NCBI GenBank assembly: GCA_018818125.1 | Contig: JAHISQ010000063.1 | Coordinates: forward strand, 1 to 54,411 | Source of the DNA: Candidatus Rifleibacteriota bacterium | Lineage (GTDB): Bacteria; Muiribacteriota; Ozemobacteria; Ozemobacterales; Ozemobacteraceae | DNA: 54,411 bases | Direction: 5' to 3' | Shown: positions 43,469 to 51,770 of the stretch, piece by piece | Numbering within the stretch: position 1 is the first letter of the stretch | Layout of the letters: the number at the start of each line of letters is the position of its first letter | Notes under the pieces: model-generated | The model's input: the letters and a program-made list of their open reading frames with translations, nothing else | Told to the model about the DNA's origin: nothing | Databases searched by the model: none | Position numbers and translations under genes: made by a program

Positions 43469-45097
43469 TCAGTAGTCCATGTCCATTTCTGGAGCAGACG
43501 CTTTTGCTTTCTTTTCGGGAGCTTCAGCGACGAGAACTTCAGTGGTCAGCAGAATAGACGCGATGGAGGCGGCATTCTGCAGAGCTGATCTGGTAACTTT
43601 AGCGGGGTCAATGATACCGGCTTTGAACATATCGGTATACTGGTCAGCAACTACGTCGTAGCCATAACCATTGGTTTTGTGGTTTTTGACGTTCTCAATT
43701 ATAATTGAGGGCTCGAGGCCGGCATTGCTGAGGATCATGCGCATTGGAGCGTAGAGTGCTTTTCTGACAGTGTTGATGCCAACTTTTTCGTCGTCGTTGC
43801 AATCTTTTTCGATTTTGTCGAGAGCGTTCAGAGCGTTGATGTAAGTAACACCGCCGCCGGCTACGACGCCTTCTTCAACCGCAGCACGGGTAGCGCTGAG
43901 AGCGTCTTCTACACGTGTTTTGCGTTCTTTCATTTCGGTTTCGGTAGCAGCGCCGACTTTGATTACTGCAACTCCGCCGGCTAGCTTGGCGAGGCGTTCC
44001 TGCAGTTTTTCTTTGTCGTATGAACTGGTGCTGCTGTCGATTTCGGCCTTGATCTGATTGATGCGGCTTTTGAGAGCCTTAGTATCGCCACAGCCTTCGA
44101 TGATAGTAGTCATGTCTTTGCTGACAACTATCTTTTTGGCCTGACCGAGCATGTTGATCGTGGCGCTTTCGAGCTTCATACCAAGATCTTCACTTATTTT
44201 CTGGCCGCCAGTGAGAACCGCGATATCTTCGAGCATGGCTTTGCGGCGATCGCCGAAGCCAGGAGCCTTAACCGCAACACAGTTGAAAGTGCCGCGCAGT
44301 TTGTTAACAACCAGTGTTGCAAGCGCTTCGCCTTCGATGTCTTCGGCGATGATAAGCAGAGGCTTGTTAACCTGAACGATTTTCTCGAGCAGGGGCAGAA
44401 TTTCTTTGAGGTTGTTGATCTTGTTTTCGGTGATAAGAATGTAAGGATTGTCGAGAACTGCTTCCATTCTTTCCTGATCGTTAACCATGTAGGGGCTTAC
44501 ATAGCCTTTGTCGAATTCCATGCCATCGACGAAGTCAAGGGTGGTGTCGAAGCTCTGAGCTTCTTCTACAGTGATAACGCCGTCTTTGCCGACTTTGTCC
44601 ATGGCTTCGGCGATGATGCGGCCGATTTCGCTGTCGCGGGCAGAGATTGTAGCAACCTGAGCGACGCTGTCTTTGTTGTCGTCAACTTTTTTAGAGAGGT
44701 TCTTGATTTCGTTAACGATAACATCAACGGCTTTTTCGATGCCGCGTTTTACATAACTCGGATTAGCGCCGGCAGTTACGTTTTTAAAACCTTCATGGAC
44801 AATGGCCTGGGCCAGAACGGTGGCGGTGGTTGTGCCATCGCCGGCTACGTCGTTGGTTTTGCTGGCTACTTCTTTAACCAGCTGTGCGCCCATGTTTTCA
44901 AATTTGTCTTCGACTTCGATTTCTTTGGCAATGGTTACGCCGTCATTGGTGACGGTCGGGCTGCCAAATTTTCTGTCGAGAATGGCATAACAGCCTTTGG
45001 GCCCGAGAGTGGCGCGTACGGCATTTGCTACGAGGTCAACGCCGGTTTCGAGAGCCTTGCGGGCTTCTGACCAATATTTGAGATGCTTTGCAGTCAT
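43469..45097 (-). CDS. groEL: Chaperonin GroEL, copy without GGM tail
   Basis: 542-residue Hsp60. The ATP-binding signatures [10 protein letters not shown] and [13 protein letters not shown] and the family signature [13 protein letters not shown] are intact, so it should fold proteins. Its C-terminus ends [11 protein letters not shown], without the Gly-Gly-Met repeats normally inside the cavity. Its neighbour at 45.5-47.2 kb keeps them. It pairs with the groES just upstream. GGAG lies before the ATG. The difference in the tail and many substitutions between the copies suggest specialised clients. Confidence 0.97.
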   Translation of the reverse strand: MTAKHLKYWSEARKALETGVDLVANAVRATLGPKGCYAILDRKFGSPTVTNDGVTIAKEIEVEDKFENMGAQLVKEVASKTNDVAGDGTTTATVLAQAIVHEGFKNVTAGANPSYVKRGIEKAVDVIVNEIKNLSKKVDDNKDSVAQVATISARDSEIGRIIAEAMDKVGKDGVITVEEAQSFDTTLDFVDGMEFDKGYVSPYMVNDQERMEAVLDNPYILITENKINNLKEILPLLEKIVQVNKPLLIIAEDIEGEALATLVVNKLRGTFNCVAVKAPGFGDRRKAMLEDIAVLTGGQKISEDLGMKLESATINMLGQAKKIVVSKDMTTIIEGCGDTKALKSRINQIKAEIDSSTSSYDKEKLQERLAKLAGGVAVIKVGAATETEMKERKTRVEDALSATRAAVEEGVVAGGGVTYINALNALDKIEKDCNDDEKVGINTVRKALYAPMRMILSNAGLEPSIIIENVKNHKTNGYGYDVVADQYTDMFKAGIIDPAKVTRSALQNAASIASILLTTEVLVAEAPEKKAKASAPEMDMDY

Positions 45098-45126
45098 TTT
45101 TTTTGCTCCTGTTACTTATCGGCTTA

Positions 45127-45417
45127 TCAGTTGATGATAGCGAGAATGTCTTCTTCGCGCAGAATCAGATAGCTTTCTTCTTCGATTTTGATTTCGGTGC
45201 CGGCATATTTTGAAAAAATGATTTTGTCATTTGTTTTTACTTCGAGCGGAGTGCGCTCGCCAGCATCAGTCAGTTTGCCCGGGCCAGTGGCAACTACAGT
45301 ACCCTCGATGGGTTTTTCCTTGCTGGCTGTGTCGGGAAGTATTACGCCGCCCTTTGATTTTTCGATGGCGTCTTTTGGCTTTACGATAACTCTGTCATTA
45401 AGTGGTTTAAGGTTCAT
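45127..45417 (-). CDS. groES: Co-chaperonin GroES, second copy
   Basis: 96-residue Hsp10 that caps Gro[28 protein letters not shown] includes the mobile loop, and [31 protein letters not shown] is the C-terminal part. It starts 88 bp after the GGM-tailed groEL and precedes the other groEL by 29 bp, so the operon is groES-groEL-groES-groEL. The upstream hairpin at 45460 separates the two pairs. Confidence 0.97.
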   Translation of the reverse strand: MNLKPLNDRVIVKPKDAIEKSKGGVILPDTASKEKPIEGTVVATGPGKLTDAGERTPLEVKTNDKIIFSKYAGTEIKIEEESYLILREEDILAIIN

Positions 45418-45459
45418 ATTTTTTCTCCTGATAAACTTATAAAATTATTTAAAAGTTGA

Positions 45460-45488
45460 GGCGGGGAAGGGGATAACCCCTCCCCGCC
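45460..45488 (-). other. G/C-rich hairpin between the first groEL and the second groES
   Basis: GGCGGGGA-GGGG/CCCC-TCCCCGCC (45460-45472 with 45477-45488, one bulge) followed only by a scattered AT-rich tract on the minus strand. It may attenuate or stabilise. Confidence 0.7.
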
Positions 45489-45505
45489 GGGAAATACAGG
45501 TTTGC

Positions 45506-47179
45506 TTACATCATTCCGCCCATACCGCCCATTCCGCCCATGCCACCCATTCCGCCCATTCCGCCCATACCACCCATGCCGCCCATTGCGGGTTTGTTTT
45601 CTTCGGGGATATCAGCGACCAGGACTTCAGTGGTCATGAGAATTGAGGCGATTGAAGAAGCGTTCTGCAGAGCAGATCTGGTAACTTTGGCCGGGTCAAT
45701 GATGCCGGCTTTGAACATGTCAATGTATTCATTGGTGAGAACATTATAGCCGAAGCCTGGTTTGTCGGCTGCGCGGATCTTTTCGATAATGACCGCGGGC
45801 TCAAGACCGGCGTTGGCGAGGATGAAGTGAATTGGCTTCTGAAGTGCTTTTCTGACGATTTCAACGCCGATTTTTTCGTCGCCGCTGAATTCGAGAGTGT
45901 CGAGGGCTTTGATTGCGTTGAGCAGGGCCACGCCGCCGCCGGCTACGACACCTTCTTCTACCGCAGCGCGGGTGGCGCTGAGAGCATCTTCAACACGGGT
46001 CTTGCGCTCTTTCATAGCAGTTTCGGTAGCAGCACCGACTTTGATAACAGCTACGCCGCCAGAAAGCTTGGCGAGTCTTTCCTGCAGTTTTTCTTTGTCG
46101 TATGAGCTGGAGCTTCTGTCGATTTCGGCTTTGATCTGAGCGATGCGCGCCTGGATTTCCTTAGCGTCGCCGGCGCCTTCAATGATAGTGGTTGTTTCTT
46201 TTGAAATAACTACTTTTTTTGCTGTGCCGAGATGTTCGATAGTTGTGGTTTCGAGTTTGAGGCCGATTTCTTCGCTGATCTTCTGACCTTTGGTCATTAC
46301 TGCGATATCTTCGAGCATGGCTTTGCGGCGGTCACCAAAAGCCGGAGCTTTAACTGCAACACAGTTGAAAGTGCCGCGCAGTTTGTTAACAACCAGGGTT
46401 GCCAGTGCTTCGCCTTCGATGTCCTCAGCGATGATGAGCAGGGGCTTTTTGGTTTGTACGATGGTTTCGAGTACTGGCAGGATGTCTTTGATGTTGTTGA
46501 TCTTGCTGTCGGTGATGAGAATGTATGGGTTGTCGAGAACGGCTTCCATTCTTTCTGAATCAGTTACCATGTAGGGACTGACATAGCCTTTGTCGAATTC
46601 CATGCCTTCGACGAAATCAAGGGTAGTGTCGAAGCTTTTGGCTTCTTCTACTGTGATAACGCCGTCTTTGCCTACTTTGTCCATGGCTTCGGCAATAACT
46701 TTGCCGATTTCTGGGTCACGGGCAGAGATGGTGGCAACCTGAGCGACGCTGTCTTTGTTGTCGTCGATGCGCTTAGACTGCTCTTTGAGCTTGGCAACAA
46801 CAGCGTTAACTGCTTTTTCGATGCCGCGCTTGATATAAATCGGTGTAGCGCCAGCTGCAGTGTTTTTAAAACCTTCGTGAACGATAGCCTGAGCGAGAAC
46901 TGTTGCGGTGGTAGTGCCGTCGCCTGCGATGTCATTGGTCTTGCTGGCTACTTCTTTGACGAGCTGCGCGCCCATATTTTCGAAGCGATCTTCAACTTCG
47001 ATTTCTTTGGCGATCATAACGCCGTCATTGGTAACAGTTGGGCTACCAAAACTTTTGTTGAGGATGGCGTAACAGCCTTTGGGCCCGAGAGTCGAGCGGA
47101 CTGCGTTTGCTACCGTGTCGACGCCTTTTTCGAGGGCTCTTCGTGCGTGTTCACCATACTTCAGTTGCTTTGCTGCCAT
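45506..47179 (-). CDS. groEL: Chaperonin GroEL with GGM tail
   Basis: 557-residue Hsp60 with all usual signatures ([40 protein letters not shown]) and a long C-terminal Gly-Gly-Met repeat that lies in the folding cavity. It is closest to the CIRCE and therefore the first groEL read. The promoter-proximal position suggests it is the main housekeeping copy. A GGAG site precedes the ATG. Confidence 0.98.
   Translation of the reverse strand: MAAKQLKYGEHARRALEKGVDTVANAVRSTLGPKGCYAILNKSFGSPTVTNDGVMIAKEIEVEDRFENMGAQLVKEVASKTNDIAGDGTTTATVLAQAIVHEGFKNTAAGATPIYIKRGIEKAVNAVVAKLKEQSKRIDDNKDSVAQVATISARDPEIGKVIAEAMDKVGKDGVITVEEAKSFDTTLDFVEGMEFDKGYVSPYMVTDSERMEAVLDNPYILITDSKINNIKDILPVLETIVQTKKPLLIIAEDIEGEALATLVVNKLRGTFNCVAVKAPAFGDRRKAMLEDIAVMTKGQKISEEIGLKLETTTIEHLGTAKKVVISKETTTIIEGAGDAKEIQARIAQIKAEIDRSSSSYDKEKLQERLAKLSGGVAVIKVGAATETAMKERKTRVEDALSATRAAVEEGVVAGGGVALLNAIKALDTLEFSGDEKIGVEIVRKALQKPIHFILANAGLEPAVIIEKIRAADKPGFGYNVLTNEYIDMFKAGIIDPAKVTRSALQNASSIASILMTTEVLVADIPEENKPAMGGMGGMGGMGGMGGMGGMGGMGGMM
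45509..45585 (-). repeat. GGM-coding 9-bp tandem repeat at the groEL 3' end
   Basis: Eight or so 9-bp units, CCGCCCATN on the plus strand, code the Gly-Gly-Met tail. Small wobble-position changes break perfect identity. Confidence 0.9.
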
Positions 47180-47239
47180 TTTAAATTCTCCTTAAGAATT
47201 AATTTTTTCGTAATTATAGGGGGTGTTGAAAATAGAAAA

Positions 47240-47527
47240 TTATTCGACGGCAAGAACTTCGTCTTCTTTCATGATCAGGTGCTTTTCACCCTCGATCATG
47301 ATTTCAGTTCCTGCCCATTCGGTAAAAACAACGTTATCGCCCTGTTTCACCTGCATTGGAACCAGTTTTCCCTTGCTGTCAGTAAGGCCTTTACCGATAA
47401 ATACTACTTTGCCGCTTTTGGGTTTCGCCTTAGAAGCTGTTTCTGGAATTATGATTCCGGTGGCAGTTTTCTTTTCGCTTTCGCTGACTTTGATCACAAT
47501 GCGGTTTCCCATAGGGGTTAGGTTCAT
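47240..47527 (-). CDS. groES: Co-chaperonin GroES, first copy
   Basis: 95-residue Hsp10 with PMGNRIVIKVSESEKKTATG, the mobile loop GIIIPETASKAKPKSG, and the roof and base parts. It is the first gene of the chaperone operon, 50 bp after the CIRCE. It differs clearly from the other groES, so the pairs are old duplicates or of different origin. Confidence 0.97.
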   Translation of the reverse strand: MNLTPMGNRIVIKVSESEKKTATGIIIPETASKAKPKSGKVVFIGKGLTDSKGKLVPMQVKQGDNVVFTEWAGTEIMIEGEKHLIMKEDEVLAVE

Positions 47528-47576
47528 GAGGTACTCCTTGTTAAGGTTATGTTGAATTTTAAAACTAAATTCATTG

Positions 47577-47603
47577 TTAGCACTCGGTCGCGTTGAGTGC
47601 TAA
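47577..47603. promoter_or_regulatory. CIRCE operator (HrcA site)
   Basis: TTAGCACTC-N9-GAGTGCTAA at 47577-47585 and 47595-47603, an exact match to the CIRCE consensus. It lies between the predicted -10 and the groES start. HrcA, encoded 4.2 kb downstream in the same operon, should bind it and block transcription until heat stress. No other CIRCE was seen at hrcA, grpE, dnaK or dnaJ. Confidence 0.97.
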
Positions 47604-47606
47604 CGG

Positions 47607-47635
47607 AATATATAGAAAAGTATTGGAATGTTAAA
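47607..47635 (-). promoter_or_regulatory. Predicted promoter of the chaperone operon
   Basis: TTTAAC (47630-47635), 17-bp spacer, TATATT (47607-47612), directly upstream of CIRCE. The rest of the gene-free stretch (47636-47854) shows no convincing motif. Confidence 0.6.
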
Positions 47636-47854
47636 GAGCGAAATTTGGCCAAGTATTGGCTTGTGTGGTGTTTAACTTGCTTTAATGGATTTAATCAGCG
47701 AATTGCTCAAAAAAACTCGCTTAATCTCTTGAATCGATTGACGGCTCCACTGTGGCTGCATGTTCCCTGCTAGCAGACAGCGAGTTTAATTTTAGGTGTC
47801 CAGATGGTAATCATAGTTGATTACACAGAACATCTTGTTTAACCAGGCATATTC

Positions 47855-48426
47855 TCAGACCGGGCAAATTCCAGAAAAAACGGATTCGCCGTCTGCTCCA
47901 ATGATTACTTCGGCTTCAGGCAGGCCTGTTAAATCATTGGGATTATAGTGGTCTGTCAGAAAGTGGATGATCTGATTTTTCGATGAGTTGAATGATCCAG
48001 GGAGAGTGGGGCACATGGAATCATATGGCCCGGCGATTAACACATCGATCAAGCGTAAAATTGCAGAACCTTCTGTTAATGCCTCTATTCTTGCGATCGA
48101 AAGCCCGGAGAATACCAGAACCGACAATTCTGCTGAGAGGCGGTGATAAAGCTGTTCATCTCGGAAAAATGTTAAAAATTCTAGCAGTTTTGTGGTCTGC
48201 TCGAATGATTCACGCCGGAAATAGTTATGCCGTCGAGATCTGTTTGGCTGGTAATTTGAGCAATCAATTCGTCGGGTTCAATGAGAAGGCGATTCTCAAA
48301 AGAATGTGTGTCGGGATTGAAACAACCCGGGCATTCCTGTGAGCACCCTTGAAACCAGATTGTAAAGCGCCGACCGGGGCCGTTGGCGCGACTGATTGGA
48401 ATGATGGCGTGAAGATTGAGCTGCAC
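47855..48426 (-). pseudogene. Frameshifted radical-SAM activating-enzyme-like gene (NrdG-type)
   Basis: The two frames 48181-48426 and 47855-48127 together form one protein of about 190 residues. The first part has GCSQECPGCFNPDTHSF, with the CxxxCxxC iron-sulfur motif, and GITISG, the start of the SAM-binding GGE motif. Near 48211-48216 one C (G on the coding strand) is missing: restoring it gives GITISGGESFEQTTKLLEF and joins the second frame (VLVFSGLS, then VLIAGPYD). The start is GTG at 48426, 4 bp after the DUF2997 gene. This is either a real pseudogene or an assembly or sequencing error; a functional gene elsewhere is not excluded. Confidence 0.85.
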
Positions 48427-48430
48427 GGTT

Positions 48431-48637
48431 CTAAAAACGGTTGCTCAGGCGGTCGTCCTGCAAGTCGCTTACTTCGTGAAATTCATCAGTGTTTTGTCTT
48501 TCGAGAACCTGCCCGCCAAGTAACTGCTCGATTTCGCTGGTCAACTCAAGACAGCTTTGCCCTTTGACGCCGCGAACCAGCAGTTTTACGTTGCCCAGCT
48601 CGTCAATTACAACTTCAATTTCCTGAATTTCAGACAT
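48431..48637 (-). CDS. DUF2997 small protein
   Basis: 68 residues. IEVVIDELGNVKLLVRGVKGQSCLELTSEIEQLLG is the DUF2997 pattern, with a beta hairpin, a conserved Cys and a helix. Such proteins are often encoded beside DUF1257 (Ycf35-like), an AAA+ ATPase and a radical-SAM protein. Only the broken radical-SAM gene remains here. AGAGGTAAG precedes the ATG. Function unknown. Confidence 0.75.
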   Translation of the reverse strand: MSEIQEIEVVIDELGNVKLLVRGVKGQSCLELTSEIEQLLGGQVLERQNTDEFHEVSDLQDDRLSNRF

Positions 48638-48655
48638 GTACTTACCTCTGTTTAA

Positions 48656-48754
48656 TTAGCTGTCGTCTTCATAGGGGTCGAGGGGAACTATTTTCTTATT
48701 GGTCTTTGATTTGTTTCTGGCAGGAATTTCTGGTGCGGGCGTCTGAGTTTTCAT
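48656..48754 (-). other. Short open frame upstream of DUF2997, possible gene remnant
   Basis: A 32-codon frame from an ATG at 48754 ends 18 bp before the DUF2997 start (KTQTPAPEIPARNKSK through IVPLDPYEDDS). It stays open without a start codon back to about 48830 (AWGCQWKKNPPTPSAG). The residue use looks protein-like. It may be the 3' end of a decayed gene, perhaps one of the usual DUF2997 partners. No family recognised. The wider stretch 48638-48907 shows nothing else. Confidence 0.3.
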
Positions 48755-48907
48755 TGACGCGACAGAACCAGCAGAGGGAGTGGGCGGATTCTTTTTCCAT
48801 TGGCAGCCCCAAGCGCTTGAATTGCGGTATTATATGTGTGATAAAAGCTGAAAGGTGTACAGAATTATAGCCATACAAAGAAGTCTGACTATAATGGCTG
48901 AAATAGC

Positions 48908-50545
48908 TTAGGATTGGTTCGCGGCGGCAGAGAGTTCTGCTGATTTTTCCAGGTAGTAATCGTAGTCGCCGTCGAAAGTGCGCAGGTTGCCGTGGTCTAC
49001 TTCGAAGACCCGGTTTACCAGGTGGCGTAGGAAATAGCGGTCGTGACTGACGATCATTATTGTGCCTTCAAATTCCTGCAGGGCTTCAAGCAGAACCTCG
49101 CGACTGGTGATGTCTAGATGGTTGGTCGGCTCATCAAGAATAAGAAAGTTCACGGGCTGTGCCAGCATGCAAGCGAGCATGACTCGGCTTTTTTCACCGC
49201 CAGAGAGTATTGATACCTTTTTGTCAGTATCATCACCCGAGAACAGAAAGGCACCGAGCAGGTTTTTGATTACACCGACATTTGCCATCGGCAGGCGTTC
49301 TTGCAGTTCTTCAAAAACTGTGCGCTCGGGTCGCAGGGTTTCGCATGAGTGCTGGCTGAAATAGCCAAGTTGCACGCTGGCACCAATCTTACAGGTGCCG
49401 CTGCCCGGCTCAGTTATATTGCTGATAACTTTAAGCAGAGTAGATTTGCCGGCGCCGTTAATTCCGGTTAGCGCAATTTTGTTGGTGCGGATGACCTTGC
49501 CACTTACCCCTGAAAAAACTGGAAGCATCTTGCCATTTGGCAGTGGCCATTCTTTGGCGAGGTCTTCCATTTCTACTACTATGTCGCCGCTGCGCTTTAT
49601 CGGGCCGAAGCGAAACTTGATCACCTTCGGATCGGGCGGAACTACGATTCGCTCAATTTTTTCGATGTTTTTGACTCGCGATTGTACCTGGGCAGCATGT
49701 GATGCTCTTGCCGCAAAACGCGCTATGAATTCTTCTTCTTTGGACAGCATTGACTGTTGGCGCTTCTGGGCAGCAAGCAGCTGCTCGCGTCTGACAGCTC
49801 TCTCGCGCAGATAAAAATCATAGTCGCCGCTGTAGGTCGTAATCGTCTCACCGGCAACTTCAATAGTGCGTGAACAGACACGGGTCATGAATTCACGGTC
49901 GTGACTGGTCATGACCAGGGCGCCTTTGAAATCTTTTAACCATTTTTCAAGCCAGAGAATTGTTTCGATATCGAGATGGTTGGTCGGTTCGTCGATGAGC
50001 AACAAGTCTGGGTTGAGAAGCAGGATGCGCGCAAGTGCGATACGCATTTTCCAGCCGCCAGAAAAGGTTTCGATAGCGTCTTCCCAGCGCTCAGGGCCTA
50101 TTCCCAGGCCATTAAGAATTGTCTGCGCTTCGGTTTCTTTCTCGTAGCCATTGAGGTGGATGAATTCTTCCTGGAGTTTGCCGTAGCGGTCCATAAACGC
50201 GTCGTCCATTACCCATTCGGGGTCGGCCATCTGATGTTCATATTCATGCAGCTTACGACCAATTTTGTAGACCCGACCCGCACCGGCGAGCACTTCTGCG
50301 AGCACTGAGCGCCCCGACATTTCGCCGACGTCCTGCGAAAAGTAGCCGATGGTGATGCCGGCATTGATGTTAACTTCGCCCTCATCAGGCTTTTCTTCGC
50401 CGGTAATCAGACGAAAAACCGTGGTTTTGCCAGCACCGTTCGGGCCTACCAGACCGATTTTGTCGCCTGGTCGCACAAGAAGGTTGGCGTTTTGAAAGAG
50501 GACACGATTTGAATATACGATTTTTACATTTGCTAGATTGATCAT
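48908..50545 (-). CDS. ABC-F ATPase (translation factor type)
   Basis: Two ABC ATPase domains in one soluble protein of 545 residues with no membrane segment. Walker A motifs are GPNGAGKTT (about 34-42) and GINGAGKST (about 363). The signature motifs are FSGGWKMR and LSGGEKSR, each followed by IDEPTNHLD or LDEPTNHLD. The helical P-site tRNA-interaction linker lies between the domains (about 240-300). Such proteins bind the ribosomal E site and relieve stalls or give antibiotic resistance. No resistance-specific sequence is evident; it is probably a housekeeping YkpA/YbiT-like member. There is no clear ribosome binding site at the ATG. Confidence 0.92.
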   Translation of the reverse strand: MINLANVKIVYSNRVLFQNANLLVRPGDKIGLVGPNGAGKTTVFRLITGEEKPDEGEVNINAGITIGYFSQDVGEMSGRSVLAEVLAGAGRVYKIGRKLHEYEHQMADPEWVMDDAFMDRYGKLQEEFIHLNGYEKETEAQTILNGLGIGPERWEDAIETFSGGWKMRIALARILLLNPDLLLIDEPTNHLDIETILWLEKWLKDFKGALVMTSHDREFMTRVCSRTIEVAGETITTYSGDYDFYLRERAVRREQLLAAQKRQQSMLSKEEEFIARFAARASHAAQVQSRVKNIEKIERIVVPPDPKVIKFRFGPIKRSGDIVVEMEDLAKEWPLPNGKMLPVFSGVSGKVIRTNKIALTGINGAGKSTLLKVISNITEPGSGTCKIGASVQLGYFSQHSCETLRPERTVFEELQERLPMANVGVIKNLLGAFLFSGDDTDKKVSILSGGEKSRVMLACMLAQPVNFLILDEPTNHLDITSREVLLEALQEFEGTIMIVSHDRYFLRHLVNRVFEVDHGNLRTFDGDYDYYLEKSAELSAAANQS

Positions 50546-50705
50546 GGCGCATGATTTTATGGCAGGCGCGCTCGCAAGTCAACCGGCAATTATCTGTTTA
50601 GTTTGATGATTCACCATTGAATTTGTGCGAATGATCTGTGATAATCGGCTTGAATTTTACTGTCACCAGACGGTGAAAACATACAATGGCGATGTCTTTT
50701 CCTTA

Positions 50706-51416
50706 CTATGTCTTTTCCTTAATAATTTTTTTAAATGAACTTCTGATGTAAAAGAAAGAAATTAAAGAGGTGACAGCTGAAAGTCTGAGAAAATTGTCCA
50801 TTGGCGGAGGTGCAGATAAGAAGAATAAAATCCAGTTGTACAGAATCAATCCATAAAAGAGCAGGAATATTGTTTGGAAAAGAACGACTTTCTTTGCTAT
50901 GAATGCTTTTCCCACAAAAGTTTGGACGAGTAAAAATATCAAAGCTGGCCCGAATCCAATTAACATGGCAAAAAATATAAATATAGTCTGTTCCTGCCAT
51001 TTTGTTGCTCCTATGGCCTTTTCAAGCAATTGCTGCTGAGAAGGATCCAAAGAATTCCAGGGGTCAATTACCGGATTTATGCGGGTTCCGTGGATTCCGC
51101 ACCGGACTGTCAGGTTGCCGTCTGCATCTTTTTCAACAAAATATGGTGTTGCTTTTGGCTCTCTGTATTTTTCAACCGGGCAAACAGGAATTAGATTCAG
51201 TATATTGTTTTCCGAAAATGGGTAATCCTCTATGCTTTCTCCTGAGCCTTTAATATTTACAGAACCTGTGCCCAATTTGGCCAGCGCCTCTTCCAGCCCA
51301 GCCATTGCACCGCGACACTCCTTTTCAAGTCGATTTCCCCAAGGGGGGCGCCATCCTGTGAGAAAAACTGAACACAAAATAAGTGCAGTTATTAAAACGA
51401 CTGAATTCTTTTTCAT
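50706..51416 (-). CDS. Exported protein with pseudopilin-like soluble part and three C-terminal helices
   Basis: 236 residues; family not recognised. An N-terminal hydrophobic segment (about 5-22) is followed by LEKECRGAMAGLEEALA and a stretch with NLIPVCPVEKYREPKATPYFV and VRCGIHG. That pattern (a short helix, then CP..Y and C..HG) resembles the soluble C-terminal part of pseudopilins. About 90 residues with three hydrophobic helices follow. The frame begins at 51443, but the ATG at 51416 has GGAGG 7 bp upstream, so it is used. Monocistronic, with a promoter upstream. Confidence 0.6.
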   Translation of the reverse strand: MKKNSVVLITALILCSVFLTGWRPPWGNRLEKECRGAMAGLEEALAKLGTGSVNIKGSGESIEDYPFSENNILNLIPVCPVEKYREPKATPYFVEKDADGNLTVRCGIHGTRINPVIDPWNSLDPSQQQLLEKAIGATKWQEQTIFIFFAMLIGFGPALIFLLVQTFVGKAFIAKKVVLFQTIFLLFYGLILYNWILFFLSAPPPMDNFLRLSAVTSLISFFYIRSSFKKIIKEKT

Positions 51417-51452
51417 CGCAGCGCCTCCAATTGACGTGGGCACAATTCTGTG

Positions 51453-51480
51453 AATATATCATCTTATCTTCTATAAGTAA
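51453..51480 (-). promoter_or_regulatory. Possible promoter of the pilin-like/membrane gene
   Basis: TTACTT (51475-51480), 16-bp spacer, TATATT (51453-51458). Confidence 0.4.
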
Positions 51481-51625
51481 CGTTCGATAAATCGTTTTTC
51501 TACCTGACATTTTTTTGGCAATGTTGCTTCTGAAGTTGCAACTCTTATCCTGAACGAATAGGCTGTCACGCACTCTGGCAATGCTCTCGCAGGTTGCCGT
51601 TAATTCTCTGTTCAACACTACGACG

Positions 51626-51654
51626 TTGAAATTACAGTCATGATCTGCCATAAT
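51626..51654 (+). promoter_or_regulatory. Promoter of the ABC exporter pair
   Basis: TTGAAA (51626-51631), 17-bp spacer, CATAAT (51649-51654). It gives a leader of about 110 nt. Nothing else was recognised in the gene-free stretch 51417-51770 apart from this and the divergent promoter at 51453. Confidence 0.6.
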
Positions 51655-51770
51655 CGCATAGATCTTTTAAACTCTATGGCAATCAGTAGCAAAATGTCTG
51701 TAGAGGACTCAGGTGCTGCAATGTAGTTTCCGATCAGATGCAGTTTAAGGATGCGGCCGGGCATGATAAA

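Noticed and set aside
45509..45585. CRISPR-like or minisatellite array
   Set aside because: It is simply the Gly-Gly-Met codon repeat of groEL.
46877..47521. 214-codon plus-strand frame opposite groEL and groES
   Set aside because: Antisense of strongly conserved chaperone genes.
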